Assembly: GCA_029448655.1 (NCBI GenBank)
Contig: JACCLO010000002.1
Span: forward strand, 1,364,001-1,428,000
DNA from: Wolfiporia cocos
Taxonomy: Eukaryota > Basidiomycota > Agaricomycetes > Polyporales > Phaeolaceae
Direction: 5' to 3'
Length of the DNA: 64,000 bases
This document shows, in pieces, positions 47,218 to 59,956 of this stretch. The notes under the pieces are model-generated. The model saw only the letters and a program-made list of their open reading frames with translations. It was not told the origin of the DNA and did not search any database. The position numbers and the translations under genes were made by a program. How positions within the stretch are numbered: position 1 is the first letter of the stretch; each line of letters begins with the position of its first letter.

Positions 47218-49227
47218 ATGGCGACTGCTCAGACAAGATCAGCACATGTGGCTGAAGACTCTGACAGACCTAGCAAAAGACTTCGAATAGACGACACACA
47301 AGACAGAAAACAATCGCCGAGCGGGTCTACTGTTTTACGGAGGCCAGACACCGCCGGGCAAGCAGACGGTGACGGCACCGACGAGGACGATGAGATTGAC
47401 GGCGCATCTGTCTCTAAAACTGAGCAGCCACGGATATCAGACATGTACCTTGATACGGTACGCCCACGAACACCATTGATCGTAACGTCTCATTGTAGTG
47501 TAGATTAACAGAGCTGTACTGGACTTTGACTTCGAAAAGGTCTGCTCGGTGTCACTCTCCAACATTAACATATATGGCTGTCTTGTTTGTGGGAAATACT
47601 TCCAAGGTCGAGGCAAGAACTCATACGCGTATGCTCACGCTATTCACGACGATCATCACGTCTTCATAAATCTGGATACCACGAAAGTGCGTCCATCCTA
47701 AACGCTCCTGTCGAGATAAGAGCAATGAATAATGTATCAGGTGTATGTACTACCGGACGGCTATCTCGTTTCCGACCCATCTCTGGAAGACATTGCTTTC
47801 GTGCTTGCACCATCATTTACCCCAGCATCAGTAAAGAGCCTCTCCTCACCGTTGCACACTCAAAAGCCGTCCTATGATTTGTCGTCCAAGCCGTACATTC
47901 CTGGGTACATCGGTCTTAACAACATCAAGCGCAACGACTACATGAATGTTATCATTCATTCGCTCCTTCACGTGTCTTCCTTGCGAGACTATTTGCTGCT
48001 ATCTACTTTCCGTGGCAAGGAACCTGAGCTCCTGAAGCGATTTGCTAGTTTGGCGAAGAAGCTCTGGAATCCGCGACTTTTCAAAAGTCAAGTCAGCCCG
48101 CACGAGTTCCTGCAGGAGGTCAACAGAGCGAGTGGGGGGAAATTCAGCCTTGAGCGACAAGGTGACCCAATAGAATTCCTTGGGTGGTTGTTAAACCAGC
48201 TGCACAAGGAAATGGGTGGGACGAAGAAGAAACCTAGTGAGTGCATGTATTGGCCGCGAGGAACATTGTAATCCTGAGGAATATCAAGGCGTTTTATTCT
48301 CTTCTTTTCAAGGACAACTCCGCATGGAAACACAACAAGTTGTTGTCCGTCCAGATTCTGAAGGTAACGAGAAACCGAGATTTGACATTGATCGAGGTGA
48401 GATTCGTCTGAGATTACCGTCCGGTTACGCTGACAGCAGATTAGAGATCAAATCTACCGTATCGCCGTTCCTATTCTTGGCAGTTGATTTGCCGCCGCCG
48501 CCGCTGTTTCAGGATGCAGTGGAGAAGAATATCATTCCACAAGTGGGCATCCATTCTGTACTGGCGAAGTACGACGGACGTACAACTCAGGTGCGTACAT
48601 TATACGGCTATTTAATTGACTGCCATTAACACCTCTCTCGCAATAGGAATCAGCGGGGCAACTTCGACGTTTCAAGTGCCAGCAACTTCCGCAATATATA
48701 ATCTTGCACTTCAAACGTTTCACGAAGAACATCTTTGTGGAGGAGAAAAACCCTACGATTGTGAACTTTCCTCTTCGCGGGCTTGACTTCCGTGATTGTA
48801 TGTGATCAAAGCGTCTCGATGTTGCCATACAGGCGCGTATGCTTGTGTCTGTGCTCACTCGGGTGTTTCAGACCTTGATAACCCTGCACCGAACCTGTCC
48901 ACTGTTTACGACCTGGTGGCAAATGTCACTCACGAATCTGCGGCCGGTACAACTCGCGACAAAGAGAGCACAATTTGGAAGGTACTTCTCCGTGCTGGCG
49001 CCGGTGGTGGAGAAAGCGAGAAATGGTTTCAGATCCAAGATCTGATTGTCGACGAGATCAGGAAGGAGATGATCTTCCTTGGCGAGACAGTGCTACAGGC
49101 GAGTTCATGTTGCTTGTTCAGAATCTCATTTCGTTGGTTAAGACGTGTTTAGATTTGGGAAAGAAGGGCTGGGCCATCAAGGAATGCAACGGGAAGCAAT
49201 AGCTCTGCTATGGATGTTGATCGATGA
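47218..49227 (+). CDS. SAD1: U4/U6.U5 tri-snRNP-associated protein Sad1/USP39
   Basis: ATG 47218 starts MATAQTRSAHVAEDSD. After an acidic N-terminus comes RISDMYLDTINRAVLDFDFE and a UBP-type zinc finger (YGCLVCGKYFQGRGKNSYAY, then HAIHDDHHVFINL). The USP fold starts PGYIGLNNIKRNDYMNV, where Asp replaces the catalytic Cys, as is typical of Sad1/USP39. It continues SPHEFLQEVNRASGGKFSL, DPIEFLGWLLNQLH, QLPQYIILHFKRF and KWFQIQDLIVDEIRKEM, and ends SAMDVDR. The protein stabilises the tri-snRNP for pre-mRNA splicing and is a pseudo-protease. About seven exons; the last splice gives GETVLQ then IWERRAGPSR. Confidence 0.94.
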
Positions 49228-52200
49228 GACATGGGGCCTGGGGCTATGCCCTCGCCGAACATCTACTTCGCGATGACAACTTCTAGATCTGACGGCCCGG
49301 GCTTGACAATTGTTCAAATGCTTGACACAGATGTCATGTTTGGAAGGTTCCGCGAGCTCACATTGCAAGATGAAAGACCTGTGCGGAACGGGGTGCAGGG
49401 AAGCAGATACTGAAACAAGATATTGTGGAGGCTACAATTGCACCGGTTTAAAACACCATGTCATCTAGCGCTACAACATCTCAATGGCATAATCTGCCCA
49501 TCACTGGAAGAATTGAGCCTTCCGTGTCAGTGACATCCTGTCAAACTTCGACCTACGCCTCCTCAAGCGAGACTTTAATCTCCGTTTGAATAGCATTGCT
49601 GCATTCCAATGACTTTGGCTGCGCTGTATTTCTTTTACTTCACTATCATCGCGCTAGTTTCTCTATCATTGCGCTGGAAAATGATGAATCGTATAATCCG
49701 AACGTCAGCGTCATGACTGCTCCACAAAATACCACCCTACGCGCGCAAAATGTAGCGCAGCGCTGCAATTTATTCCATGTACAATCCGGCCGCTGTATAG
49801 CGCTGCGATATCAGTTTGTCGCGCCGCAAAACGCTGCGCTGCGAAACAAGCAACGTGCAATCCGAACGTCATACTGTTGTGCGTAATCTTGCCAGTTCCG
49901 CTCGCTGAAGTAATGTGGATCTTCAGGATATGATACAATGTTCGATATTGTAAATTTGGCGGTTTGCAGACCAGGCATGAGTCTGAGCAGAGCTGGCGTG
50001 GCATATTCTTTCCTAATAGCGGCCTGCACGGCGGACTACAGATATTGACACGCTACGTCATCAGTCCTTCCTAGAGTCTTAGGCCACTGTCATGAAGGAT
50101 TTCTCTTCTTCTGATTAATTGGTTCGGCGCGATTCTTTGCAACAGATCCCGTTTGTGCTTTGCTTATATTGAACTTTCTCCGCAGTTGGTGACTGCTCCG
50201 TTACAGTGTCCGTTTGTTCGATGAGACTTCCGGTTGATAGAGTTGTTCTGTTGCAGATGCGTCGCATCCATATCGTGAGTGTTGCAACCACGACATTTTG
50301 AGGAAGCTCGTAGTACCTTTCCGTCACATTACCGGCACCTACGAGGAAGGGCTGGAAAACATAAATGCCTGAGACCACCCCTAGTCATCGACTTTTATTA
50401 GATCATCATGGCGGCCGCCGGAGAGAAAATGGCGTGAAAGGCTCACCTGTGACTCCCGCCACAAGCAGTGGGAGATACCTGCGCGACATGTGTCTTGATA
50501 GTCGAATGTCAAGCCCAATGTGCGATAAGCGAGATCGTATCGGTGATCTTACGTAAACGACACTACATAGAGATCTTTGAATCTATACGGTGACACATTG
50601 GTAGAGCTCAAGGCAGTAGATCAACTGAATATGTCATTGAAAGCAGTTTGCGAGCGCTGGAACACAGTACATGAGAATTATATGCTAAACGTGAGTACTA
50701 GGTTAGGTAGATATGTGCAAGATCTAGTACGGTGTCCGCGTCGCAGAGCATTACTGGGGGAGGCCCGAGGGATAATCACTATTTCATGAGCTTGCTCAAC
50801 CCTTGGCCTGCAGCCATTTCCTTTGCTTCGCTCTTCTTGGTGCTTATGCCAGTCCCAATTACTTGGCCCTGATCTGCTCGTGTGGTGAACGCAAATTCCA
50901 GCGAGATCAAGAGGTTGAATTTTGATACTTACATTTGCACCAGACAGTCCACGTCAGACTGTCTCCAGGGCCATCGGATTTCTCGGAAAAGCTCAACAAA
51001 TGAGCGGTTCCCCTCGATTGAAGGTCTGGGGGCATCTGTAAGTAAGTTGACGACTGTTTGACGACGGAATTGCTCACAATGATTTAGTCGCATTGCTGCA
51101 CGAATTCAATTTAGCATCTTGTCATCAGTATTGAATATTGGACTTACTGTTGGACATTCTTCAGTATGTGGCTTGACTGTCCTCTTGTCTTTCAAGTCAG
51201 AACGAGTGCTGAGTTGCTCTGGAGAATGCGTAGAGCACCCTCTCTTATAACCATGATACACTTCCCCGGTGAAAAAACAATGTGTATCCTGCGCAACATA
51301 GCTCGCCGCAAGACCCCGTTGAGCACTGTGCCGCTCGTTGTGACAGCGGGAAAAAAGTGAAGCCCGCTTCCGGTTGTCTCTCGGGAAGAGAAATTGTCGG
51401 GAAGCGTTAGCGTCACGGTGATGGGGGCAAAGCGGCTGCGTACTGTCATAACGATGTTGCTGTGTGAAAGTCATTGCCGTAATCCGGTATACGCGCACAC
51501 CATCGTCCGCGTTAAATTTCTGGGATGTTAGTGTCGCCTTGCACGGACTAGATTCTCTCTAGCGTTGTGAGAGGTAAGTCTAGACGAGCACAGTAAGAGC
51601 TCGCCGTTGTAATCAACGGCTACTGGGGCTTGCTCCATTCAAGGCGTGGGATGGTCTGTTGCTACAATCTACAGAGATTGGCGTCCGATGCTTTCCTATC
51701 CCGCATCGAGTCGTCGATATGGGCCGGTCAACCTATGTCTTGCGGCACGCTCGACGTTCGCGGGTCATTATCACAGCCTCTGATAGGACCTATTGTGCAT
51801 GCTACAGATTGTGGAGCGGTGGCGTGACAATTTGACCGACGGAACGCGTAGAGCCCACTGTCAGCTGGACTGCCTGTATTTGAAAGGGTAGCCGAATACA
51901 ACGACTGCGATACTCACCGGTTGCACTACGCAAATACCGTAGTTTTGAAACAGCCGGTTCTTCCCTATATGCCGGCCCACGCCATGGGTGAACAAGTAAT
52001 CCCTACAACGGCCCCGTACTAGCCGGCCCGTCAATCATATTTTGTCATTCTGTTGGAGTGTTGAGTATTTGGTCGTTAATAGGTAATGACAGAAGTGGTG
52101 CGGCAATTTCTGATGTCGAGCTCTCAGTCAGATTCCTTTTTTTGATACACACCTTTGATAATCTGTCTAAATCTGTCCGTGCAAGGAGAAAGTCTCGTTA

Positions 52201-53212
52201 TATCATCATCATCGAACTGCTGGAGACTGGTGCGACGGTTATCGCAGATGAGTAATCTGGACTGATGAACAACAACACTCAAACAACGTGTAACCTGACC
52301 TATCCAGGCCCTGGCGGTGTATTCTCATGACTGTCGAGCTCCCATAATACCAGTTCGGGTCGTGAAGCAGTGTATGCAGTGACGACACTCGCGCCCAATC
52401 AAGGTGGCGTCCAAGACCTCACATTATGTTGGCAGAGACCTTGGAATTACTATGTCCCCCCATCTTTGATGGGATGTCCAAACTGCAGAAGGCTCTGCTG
52501 ACAGTCGAACCCGCAGCCAGCGCGACAGCAGGGTACGATTTTGTAAGTGAACGATGGACTGTGGGTCAGTATGATGTGCACGAGGTCTTGTTACTGACGG
52601 CATTAGTTGCCGTGAGCGTCATACAGACAAACTCACCAGTTTCAGCAGCGGTGATTACAGGCCGAATCTGGCCGAGGTTTGGTATAGCAAGTACATTTTG
52701 CGATAGTCCGCATCGTAACGATTCTCGGTATTAGTCGGTGACTATAGTGCTACTAAATGGCGCTAGCACTTAGCGGGGTACAGCAACTGTACATGTAGAC
52801 TACTGCCTCGGCGTACAAATTTGTCGACTTTTGATGCGGAGTCATCCGTGCATCCCAAAATGGTAACGGCTGTAGGCTGTAGAATACAAACATGCTCGGA
52901 CCCGCCGCGCGGCGTGTCTAAGTCGTAAGCTAAATTCCTACTCGGGGCCATCAGCCATGATACCCCCGGTGCCCGAATTGACCCTGTATTAGCAGTTGAA
53001 AAATTTCGGAAAGTAATGAGCGATTAACAGGATCCCTGCCTACACTAGAAAGCGGAATTCCTTGTCAAAATGTAACATTACGCGCTAGCTTCAACAAAGG
53101 CAAATACGGATCACTCTCTTCACAAGGGACTGGATGCTGGTCCATACATGAATAGCAAATTCAGGAATATATACAGATGGCCCCAGATGATAATATATCA
53201 CATGAGAAACAT
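49228..53212. other. Gene-poor region, mostly unassigned
   Basis: About 4 kb with short ORFs only. Around 49690-49885 are GCTGCG-rich segments. One (49769-49792, ATGTACAATCCGGCCG) resembles the termini of the 2.0-3.7 kb element. A plus-strand stretch at 52426-52560 (ELLCPPIFDGMSKLQKALL) looks protein-like but was not recognised. Nothing here supports a named gene. Confidence 0.45.
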
Positions 53213-53743
53213 TCAAATGTCTGCGTCATGAGAAGATTCAGTCAAACGCCTCAGAGCGGCATCAGCAGCCATATCTCTGGCAATATGTTTTTGAGCGCCA
53301 GTACCGCGCCCGAATTCTTGACCCCCGACTTGACGTTGCTCAGCATGTGAGTAAAACCTAAGAGAGCAAATTTCTTTACGCACTCTTGCAAACGCATGTC
53401 CACGTCGGAGCATGACGCGGCCCTGCGGTGCTTTCTTCCCAACTCAACATGTTCACCTGACTTATCGTTTGCAGGTCTGGGATATAAGCTCAGAGGGTGG
53501 GATAGAAGCCACAAACAACGGAACCATACAATTATTGAGCGCGACAGTACCTCCTGTAAGGACAATGAGCAAATATGTGCAGGGGGGGAAAGTGGACTCA
53601 CCGTTGCACATTGTCGTCTTGCCTCTGAGATGCCACAAATCCCCATGTCCGCTCTTATATGGGCTGCTCTGCCATGAACCTGCGCTACGCTTGCCGCACA
53701 GATCATAGCAACTTGCAAGTGCCAGCACATGTGAGGTTGACAT
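53213..53743 (-). CDS. Small stand-alone double-stranded-RNA-binding-domain protein
   Basis: Four exons (53743-53602, 53553-53525, 53456-53394, 53338-53213) separated by GT-AG introns of 48, 68 and 55 nt join in matching phases and give 119 residues. From about residue 48 the product is one dsRBD: GGTVALNNCMVNMLSWEE (helix 1 and strand 1), GPRHAPTWTC (strand 2), GGQEFGRGTG (turn to strand 3), and a final helix IARDMAADAALRRL. In canonical dsRBDs helix 1, the GP-H loop and the KKxAK start of helix 2 contact RNA. Here the H is present, but the helix-2 start reads QKHIA, with one Lys. The first 47 residues are unrecognised. No helicase, RNase III or other catalytic domain is attached. It is surrounded by gene-poor DNA. 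Confidence 0.68.
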
Positions 53744-56700
53744 TGCACCTCAAGTTCTCGTCGGGTGAGGATATGGGTCAGAGGGGTGAGCTGTCCATCG
53801 ATCACATGAGCCTGCCTTGTTTCATAAACGACATTCAAGACAGGTTTGCTGTGTGTAGTCAACCGTTGGACGGAGAGTTGGGAGCCGATATCATTTCTGA
53901 AACGACATCATAAGCGAGTCGTGCAGCGACAATGCACGCACGCTACGTAAGGTCGCAAGCGAAGACGCCGCGTTGTCGGACAATACTTAGATGCAGAGGA
54001 AGTGAGGTGCTGATACAAATCACTGCAAGTCGAGGTCGCATAATGTGCCGGGACGTGAGGAGGGAGTCATGAGCAATGGTGATCGGCCTTGGCGCACAAT
54101 TCAAGGCGTCGCCCCGGTAGAGACCTGAGCACAGATGTGCTCATAGTCCTAGAAACCTTGCACAGCACTGAGCGCGAGGCACTGTTTTGGGGTTAAATCG
54201 TGCCGTGCTGCTTGACTTCGCCGAGATTAGCCTGTACAGTGCGCCGTAGAGGATCGGTCCACACCTGCAGTGGTCGACATTGTCAGCATGAGCATGCATG
54301 GATACTGCGTGGAAGGCCTGGCCATGTTGAAGAACCAAATATGTCGCTCCGTTCCTGACCCAGCGAATTCTAAGCATGTTGCTTGGACGGCTTCTTCGCA
54401 TGGGAGAATTGTCTTCGAGAAATCCGAGCTCCGTTATGCGTCCGCGTGGCAGCTCAAGTACCCCCGAGAGACACCTGTAGCTTCGCGGATCATACACGTG
54501 TCCAGTAAGGAACGCAACAATGCTGCTAGATATTCACTCGAGCGAGTGTTGGCTCTTGAAAGATGCAAAACTAACGTTCCGCGTGATGGTGTAGTTAGAA
54601 ACTTCTTCACAATATCCGTATATTCTGCGTCGCATCCATACGGGCTTGAAAATAAAACTCCGCAGCTAATGTGAGATCAGCTGTTTGCACTGTAACGTCA
54701 CCCATGTAGGAATTAATACACACTTATGGACGAAATGCCGACCTGCTATAATATGCAGAGAGTCTGCCGCATCGGCTTTCGCTTGCATACTGCTGCTGAC
54801 TGGCTCAGGAAGTCGCCGGAGTATGAGGAATCAACACGTGTATCCGCACATTTTACCGCGCTCAACTCGTGTTCTGGAATGAGAGAGAATTTGAGATTAT
54901 GCATTCCCGGATGGTATGCCTTTACACACACCTAAAACCAGTATTGTCTTATGTCTCGCCCATTGCGCTGCGCTCTCACGCCTGTCGCCTCGTACCGTAG
55001 CTGCTTAAAGATGGCTGTCCATCCGCACCCTTGTGTGAAAGTTCTCGAAACGACAAATGCGACTTAGTTTATCACTTCGTGAGCTTGTACTGTTTCCGTC
55101 AAGCCACAGGATGAATAGGGTCAGAGATCCCTATTGTTTCCGTACCACCCTGCGAGAATATATCGATGTTTCGTGTTTAGTCTGTACACAGTGAGACATC
55201 CTCATATATCTCTTGCTATAGTGCTCCGCAAATGTACAAACCCAGACTACTTCAGCGGAGTGTCGTGGAAGCGGTGAAATTGGCGAGAACTTTGAGCGTG
55301 ATCACGCAGACTAGTGTGGTTCCGTGTCGTAGCCGAAGTCCTTGAGACGCATAACGCAGGATAGCGTAAGGACACGGCCGGAGCATAAGAGGGTGGAATG
55401 GTGAGCACGCAGAATTTGCATCACCAGAGCGACCGTAAGCAAGCGCTGCTCCGATCAGTGTTCGCAAATTTCAGGTATGTCTCCGGTTTGGAGGATCACG
55501 GATATACCAGGCGTCTGTGTTCAGACTACAAAGTATAGATGCAGCATCGCGGAGTTGGACGGCCATAGACCGGTACCCAGGCTGTCTCACCGGATGTCAG
55601 ATATCAGCGTGTAAAGCAGTTCGTTCGGCGCGGGTATCGATTGTGAAACGTTGTTCAAAACATGAACGACAAGTCTTGTGGCTTCACGAGCGCGAGTATG
55701 ATTTGATGATAGTCTTGGAGCAAATGATATAATCACCGTCAGCTTGCGGATCAATCTTGAGGCCATAGAACAGACCAGAAGGCGGTAATCTGGGAAACGT
55801 GCGGATAATGATGGAGAGATAGCAACTGATAATTTGATTTGAATGGCATAGGCGAGTCCCTGAACTATGAGTATTCCTTGGGTAAACATGCAATCATCAC
55901 CCACCGCAGCAATGGAGCTATCGCAACGTGGGTGCACGACTACGGCTGTAGTAGAGTGTTTCAGATACTGTATAGCATTCTACGAGGAAGTATATGTGGC
56001 GAAGCGATGAAGTGCAATGTCGCTGCACAAGCAGACGCGCGCTGGCACCGTAAACAGACGCCCATAAATGTGTGGCATTTGATCGAGATGCTAGATCTGA
56101 CTCACTCACTAATGCACGATGTATGCGGACGTCGTGGGGAAATGGATGAATGCGTCGCGCTTCACGAATACGCTTGTGAGGAGCAAGTCTGCGTCAAATA
56201 ATGTACTTGGCTATCCATATTACCCACGTCAGTGATTGAGAATACGCAGATGTCAACTGCAAGCCCTCCCGCGAGACACCCTAGACCTATAGCTTGTTTG
56301 ATTAATGAAGATATTTGTCAATCACAACAGAACTGGCGGCGCTCCGCATTGCCATGCCGTAAGGTGTCAATGACCCGGGCGCGTAAGGAGATGGATGAGT
56401 TCGGGGTTATCTTCTTTCCGCCATATGCCTTGCTCGAGCTGGGAATAGTAACTCGACACCGACGTTCCGATTGAGAGCCTGGGCGTGAATGAACAGCGGT
56501 TGATGCAATTGAGTGTGCGTAGGCAGTTTATGAAACTTGATTTTTCAACCCATCGGCCTTTACCAGGTACTGACCGATCTCCATGGCAAAGTGTGTCAGC
56601 CGGAGGTGCAACTGGCACTATAGCTATACCAGTACAAGCGCATCGCCGAAGGCCATGGCCAGCGCTGGAATCAGACCAAGACAAATAGAGTTCCGGAGAT

Positions 56701-57327
56701 ACATCTCTCTTGCCGAGATTACATCGCGTCGACGAGTGAGACGAGCAAAAATTCGTGGAGCCAAGGGAACATCGCTGTCAGCTGACGGGTGGACGTATGC
56801 GATGCGTATATGCGCAGTCCTCGGCCTCTGACGGTGTGAAAAAGCCTCCCCCGACATTGTCCACAAATTTCTAACGGAGTTACGCAGAAACTGCAATGCA
56901 GACCCATACACGACAGCTGCGTGCGCGTACTAAACCGGAGATCTGCGCCCTGCGCAAGAGAGAAGTAAGCATGCTTAATGGCAAACTTGCGGCGATGCGC
57001 GGTGAAGAGGCAACGCAATTATCACCGCCAGACAGTCGGGCGGTATCCTCGGGCCCATCATGATTAACGGAAGCCTGCCAATTGCTAATTACATCCACAG
57101 ATGAGTTCATCCTCAACGGTCACACAAGCAGGCTCACCTCGTCCCCATGTTCACCTGTGCTTTTGTCGATCAAGCCCCCAATTTATAACATGTATGTGTT
57201 GAAGTTCACTCTCTATGATGCATGCAATATTACCCCAAGTCGCCCCGCTCTGCACGGCTACTAACAACACGGCATCCTGGGACATGCCTCGGCAGAACCG
57301 GACTTGCACGCTCTGCCACTGCCGATC
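53744..57327. other. Gene-poor region, nothing recognised
   Basis: Short ORFs of up to about 130 codons on both strands show no family motif, and no splice-linked coding chain was found. No clear repeats or transposon ends are visible. Confidence 0.45.
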
Positions 57328-57774
57328 TCAGGCCCGGATGCAGTCAATTGAGACACCATGTCCGGTGCCTGCTGCTCCTCGTCTCTGCCTCCGTTTGCAG
57401 ACAGACAGCCTCCCCATCATGAGATACATGAGGCAGTAGCGCTGTCCCAAGCGCCGCGCGACGGCTGTCAGTTGTTGTGATGGCGAGAGGTTACATGGCA
57501 TAACCTCGGGCGTCGCGAGTTGATATCTAAAATGCAATTTTGAGAGGAAACGAGCCATGCCGCTGTGCGTGATACCGTGTCCGTCGTCGATGGTCAAGAT
57601 GGACTCGAGCTCATCGACTAGGGCGATGTCTGGTCGCTCAGGCCAGGCCATGTCAAGGCACTGCAAGGAGGAATTGCCGGCCGACGCGTGGGAAACAGGT
57701 CCAGATTTGGGGCCGTCCGTATGGCCGGACGAGTCGCCATCAGCGCTGCCAGAGTCCAGCGTGACGGTCGCCAT
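57328..57774 (-). CDS. Hypothetical protein upstream of G-beta
   Basis: An open frame from ATG near 57774 (MATVTLDSGSADGDSSG) gives about 148 residues. It includes ALVDELESILTIDDGHGITH and GMARFLSKLHF. The first 80 codons look coding; the rest (a Cys/Arg-rich tail) looks less so and may be intron read-through. It would diverge from the G-beta gene. The family is not recognised, and it may be a partial or spurious gene. Confidence 0.3.
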   Translation of the reverse strand: MATVTLDSGSADGDSSGHTDGPKSGPVSHASAGNSSLQCLDMAWPERPDIALVDELESILTIDDGHGITHSGMARFLSKLHFRYQLATPEVMPCNLSPSQQLTAVARRLGQRYCLMYLMMGRLSVCKRRQRRGAAGTGHGVSIDCIRA

Positions 57775-58084
57775 TCTCCTCCTCTTCCCCCTCGTCCATC
57801 GCAGCGGCAACGCAGCCTGACCGTCCTTCCTTGCAGTCGCACTGCCTTTTGTGCCGCGATTGCCCTCTCGTTCTTCTTGTCAGCCCGACAGCGTCTTTCG
57901 GCCTTCCCACGCAGTTCCCATCAATTTCTGACCCCCTTGCCCCTTCCTTTCGTTTCACCAGACCCCCGCTCGGTCTGTGCACCTTTGTCCTCGCTCGGTG
58001 TCGTCGAGCGCGTGCTGACGAACCTGCATCCTCAGTGCAAGAGCAGTCTCGTACATCACACGACCTCGTGAAAAGTTCAGCACC
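57775..58084. promoter_or_regulatory. CT-rich promoter region of the G-beta gene
   Basis: About 300 bp rich in C and T on the plus strand, especially 57840-57990, a pattern often seen just upstream of highly expressed fungal genes. No TATA box or named site is assigned. Confidence 0.45.
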
Positions 58085-59354
58085 ATGTCGCAATCGCAGG
58101 GAGATATCCAGGAGAGAATAGCGGCTGCGCGTCGCGAGGCAGAGAGCTTGAGGGAGAAGATCCGGACCAGGCGAGAGTCCTCCGCGGACACCAGCTGTTA
58201 GTAATTCTATCCGTGTGCTACGCGGTCCGGAGGACTAATGGAGTTTACCCGATCGTAGTGCGCGCCATGGCAGCGGAGGTCGCTGCCCTGCCCCGCATCG
58301 TAATGCGCCCGCGCCGTGCCTTGCGCGGACACTTGGCCAAGATTTACGCGATGCACTGGGCGACTGATCGGAGACATCTCGTCTCCGCCTCGCAGGATGG
58401 AAAGCTCATCGTCTGGGATGCTTATACGACGAACAAAGTCCATGCTATTCCACTCAGATCAAGCTGGGTTATGACTTGCGCGTACTCACCATCGGGCAAC
58501 TACGTCGCATGCGGTGGTTTGGACAATATCTGTTCCATTTACAACCTGAACTCTAAGGAGGGCAACAACGTCAAGGGCGCTCGCGAGCTAAGCGCACATT
58601 CTGGGTACCTGAGTTGCTGTCGGTTCCTGAACGACCGGCAGATTGTGACCAGCTCTGGTGATATGACATGTATGTTGTGGGATATCGAGGCTGGTGTGCG
58701 AGTAGTCGAATTCAGTGACCACACTGGAGATGTTATGAGGTGCGCAGTTTGACCTGTTTAGTCATTCTTTGATCTGACTTGTGTGAAGTTTGTCGTTGGG
58801 TCCGAACCAGAACGTGTTTGTCTCGGGTGCTTGCGATGCTACGGCGAAACTCTGGGACATTCGTAGCGGCAAGGCCACGCAGACATTCACTGGTCATGAA
58901 TCTGATATCAATGCAGTGAAGTGCGTGTGCCTTGGCGATCTATGCTGCGATGTTGACTTATTCGCGGATCAGCTTCTTCCCTAACGGTGATGCGTTTGCA
59001 ACGGGCTCCGATGATGCGTCATGCCGTCTCTTTGATATCCGCGCTGATCGCGAGCTGAACGCGTTCACGCACGATAACATTCTGTGCGGTATTACATCGG
59101 TGGCGTTCTCGATTTCCGGCCGTATCCTCTTCGGTGGCTATGACGACTGGACCTGCAACGTTTGGGATACGCTCAAGGGTGAACGTGTGGGTGTGCTGAC
59201 CGGCCACGAGAACCGGGTTAGCTGCCTGGGTGTCAGCGCAGACGGCATGGCACTTTGCACGGGTAGTTGGGACAGCACGCTCAGGGTACGCTCTCAGTGA
59301 ACTCGACTCTTGAGAAGACTGCTAATACACCTGGTCGCACAGGTCTGGGCATGA
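58085..59354 (+). CDS. GPB1: Heterotrimeric G-protein beta subunit
   Basis: Exon 1 is 58085-58196. Introns at 58197-58258, 58740-58788, about 58921-58977 and about 59288-59342 are GT-AG and phase-consistent. The N-terminal helix ([20 protein letters not shown]) is the coiled coil that pairs with G-gamma. Seven WD blades follow, for example [100 protein letters not shown] and [20 protein letters not shown]. The last blade ends DSTLRVWA. It acts at the plasma membrane in pheromone and nutrient signalling. The sequence is complete and highly conserved. Confidence 0.96.
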
Positions 59355-59956
59355 TAGTGCCCCGGTTAGAGTGGGGACAAGAGCATACCGCACATACCCG
59401 ATACCAATCTGCGTGCAGCCCTGGAACCTAGCCTGTCCTGGTACATCCAACTTGTCCTTCTATGGGTATCCTTATCCCCTACTCACCCGCGCCTTCGGTA
59501 AGGACGCCTCGAGTCTGTCCTTACGAGTCTCCATCCGCACTGTTTTCAAGATTATACGGAATGTTTATTCTTTCTTGTGTCATTCATGTTTACCCTACCG
59601 TTCTCGTTCCTCGATGCTCTTGCCTGGCTACTGCTGTTACGTCTACTTCATCTCGAGCTTAAAATGGCAGATTACAGAAACTATCCTTAGTTGGCTCCGG
59701 TTTGAGAACGAGTTTCGCTGGACGATAGGATCCGATGCACATGCACTAGTGAGAACGTCTGAAACGGTGCGGTGGACTGAAGGTCTCCGCATTAGCACGG
59801 GCGTCTGCGCGTCCCGCGGCGCCCTGCGCGCGTGTCTGATGTAACTCTCGCGACGGTTCGCTTGCATACTCCGTAAGCACGCGCCTCGATCCTCACTCCT
59901 GTACTTGAAACTCTAAGCACGGACGCGTCCGCGAACTGCTGATCTGTATTGGCAAC
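59355..59956. other. Intergenic between G-beta and the golgin-like gene
   Basis: About 600 bp. It probably holds the 3' UTR of the G-beta gene and the promoter of the next gene. Antisense and sense ORFs of up to 157 codons have no recognised motif. Confidence 0.5.

Noticed and set aside
49228..57327. A hidden biosynthetic or defence gene cluster in the gene-poor region
   Set aside because: Apart from the small dsRBD gene, no chain of in-phase exons or recognisable domain could be assembled on either strand.
59371..59844. 157-codon plus-strand ORF after the G-beta gene
   Set aside because: It has no motif, poor codon pattern, and begins within the probable 3' UTR of the G-beta gene.
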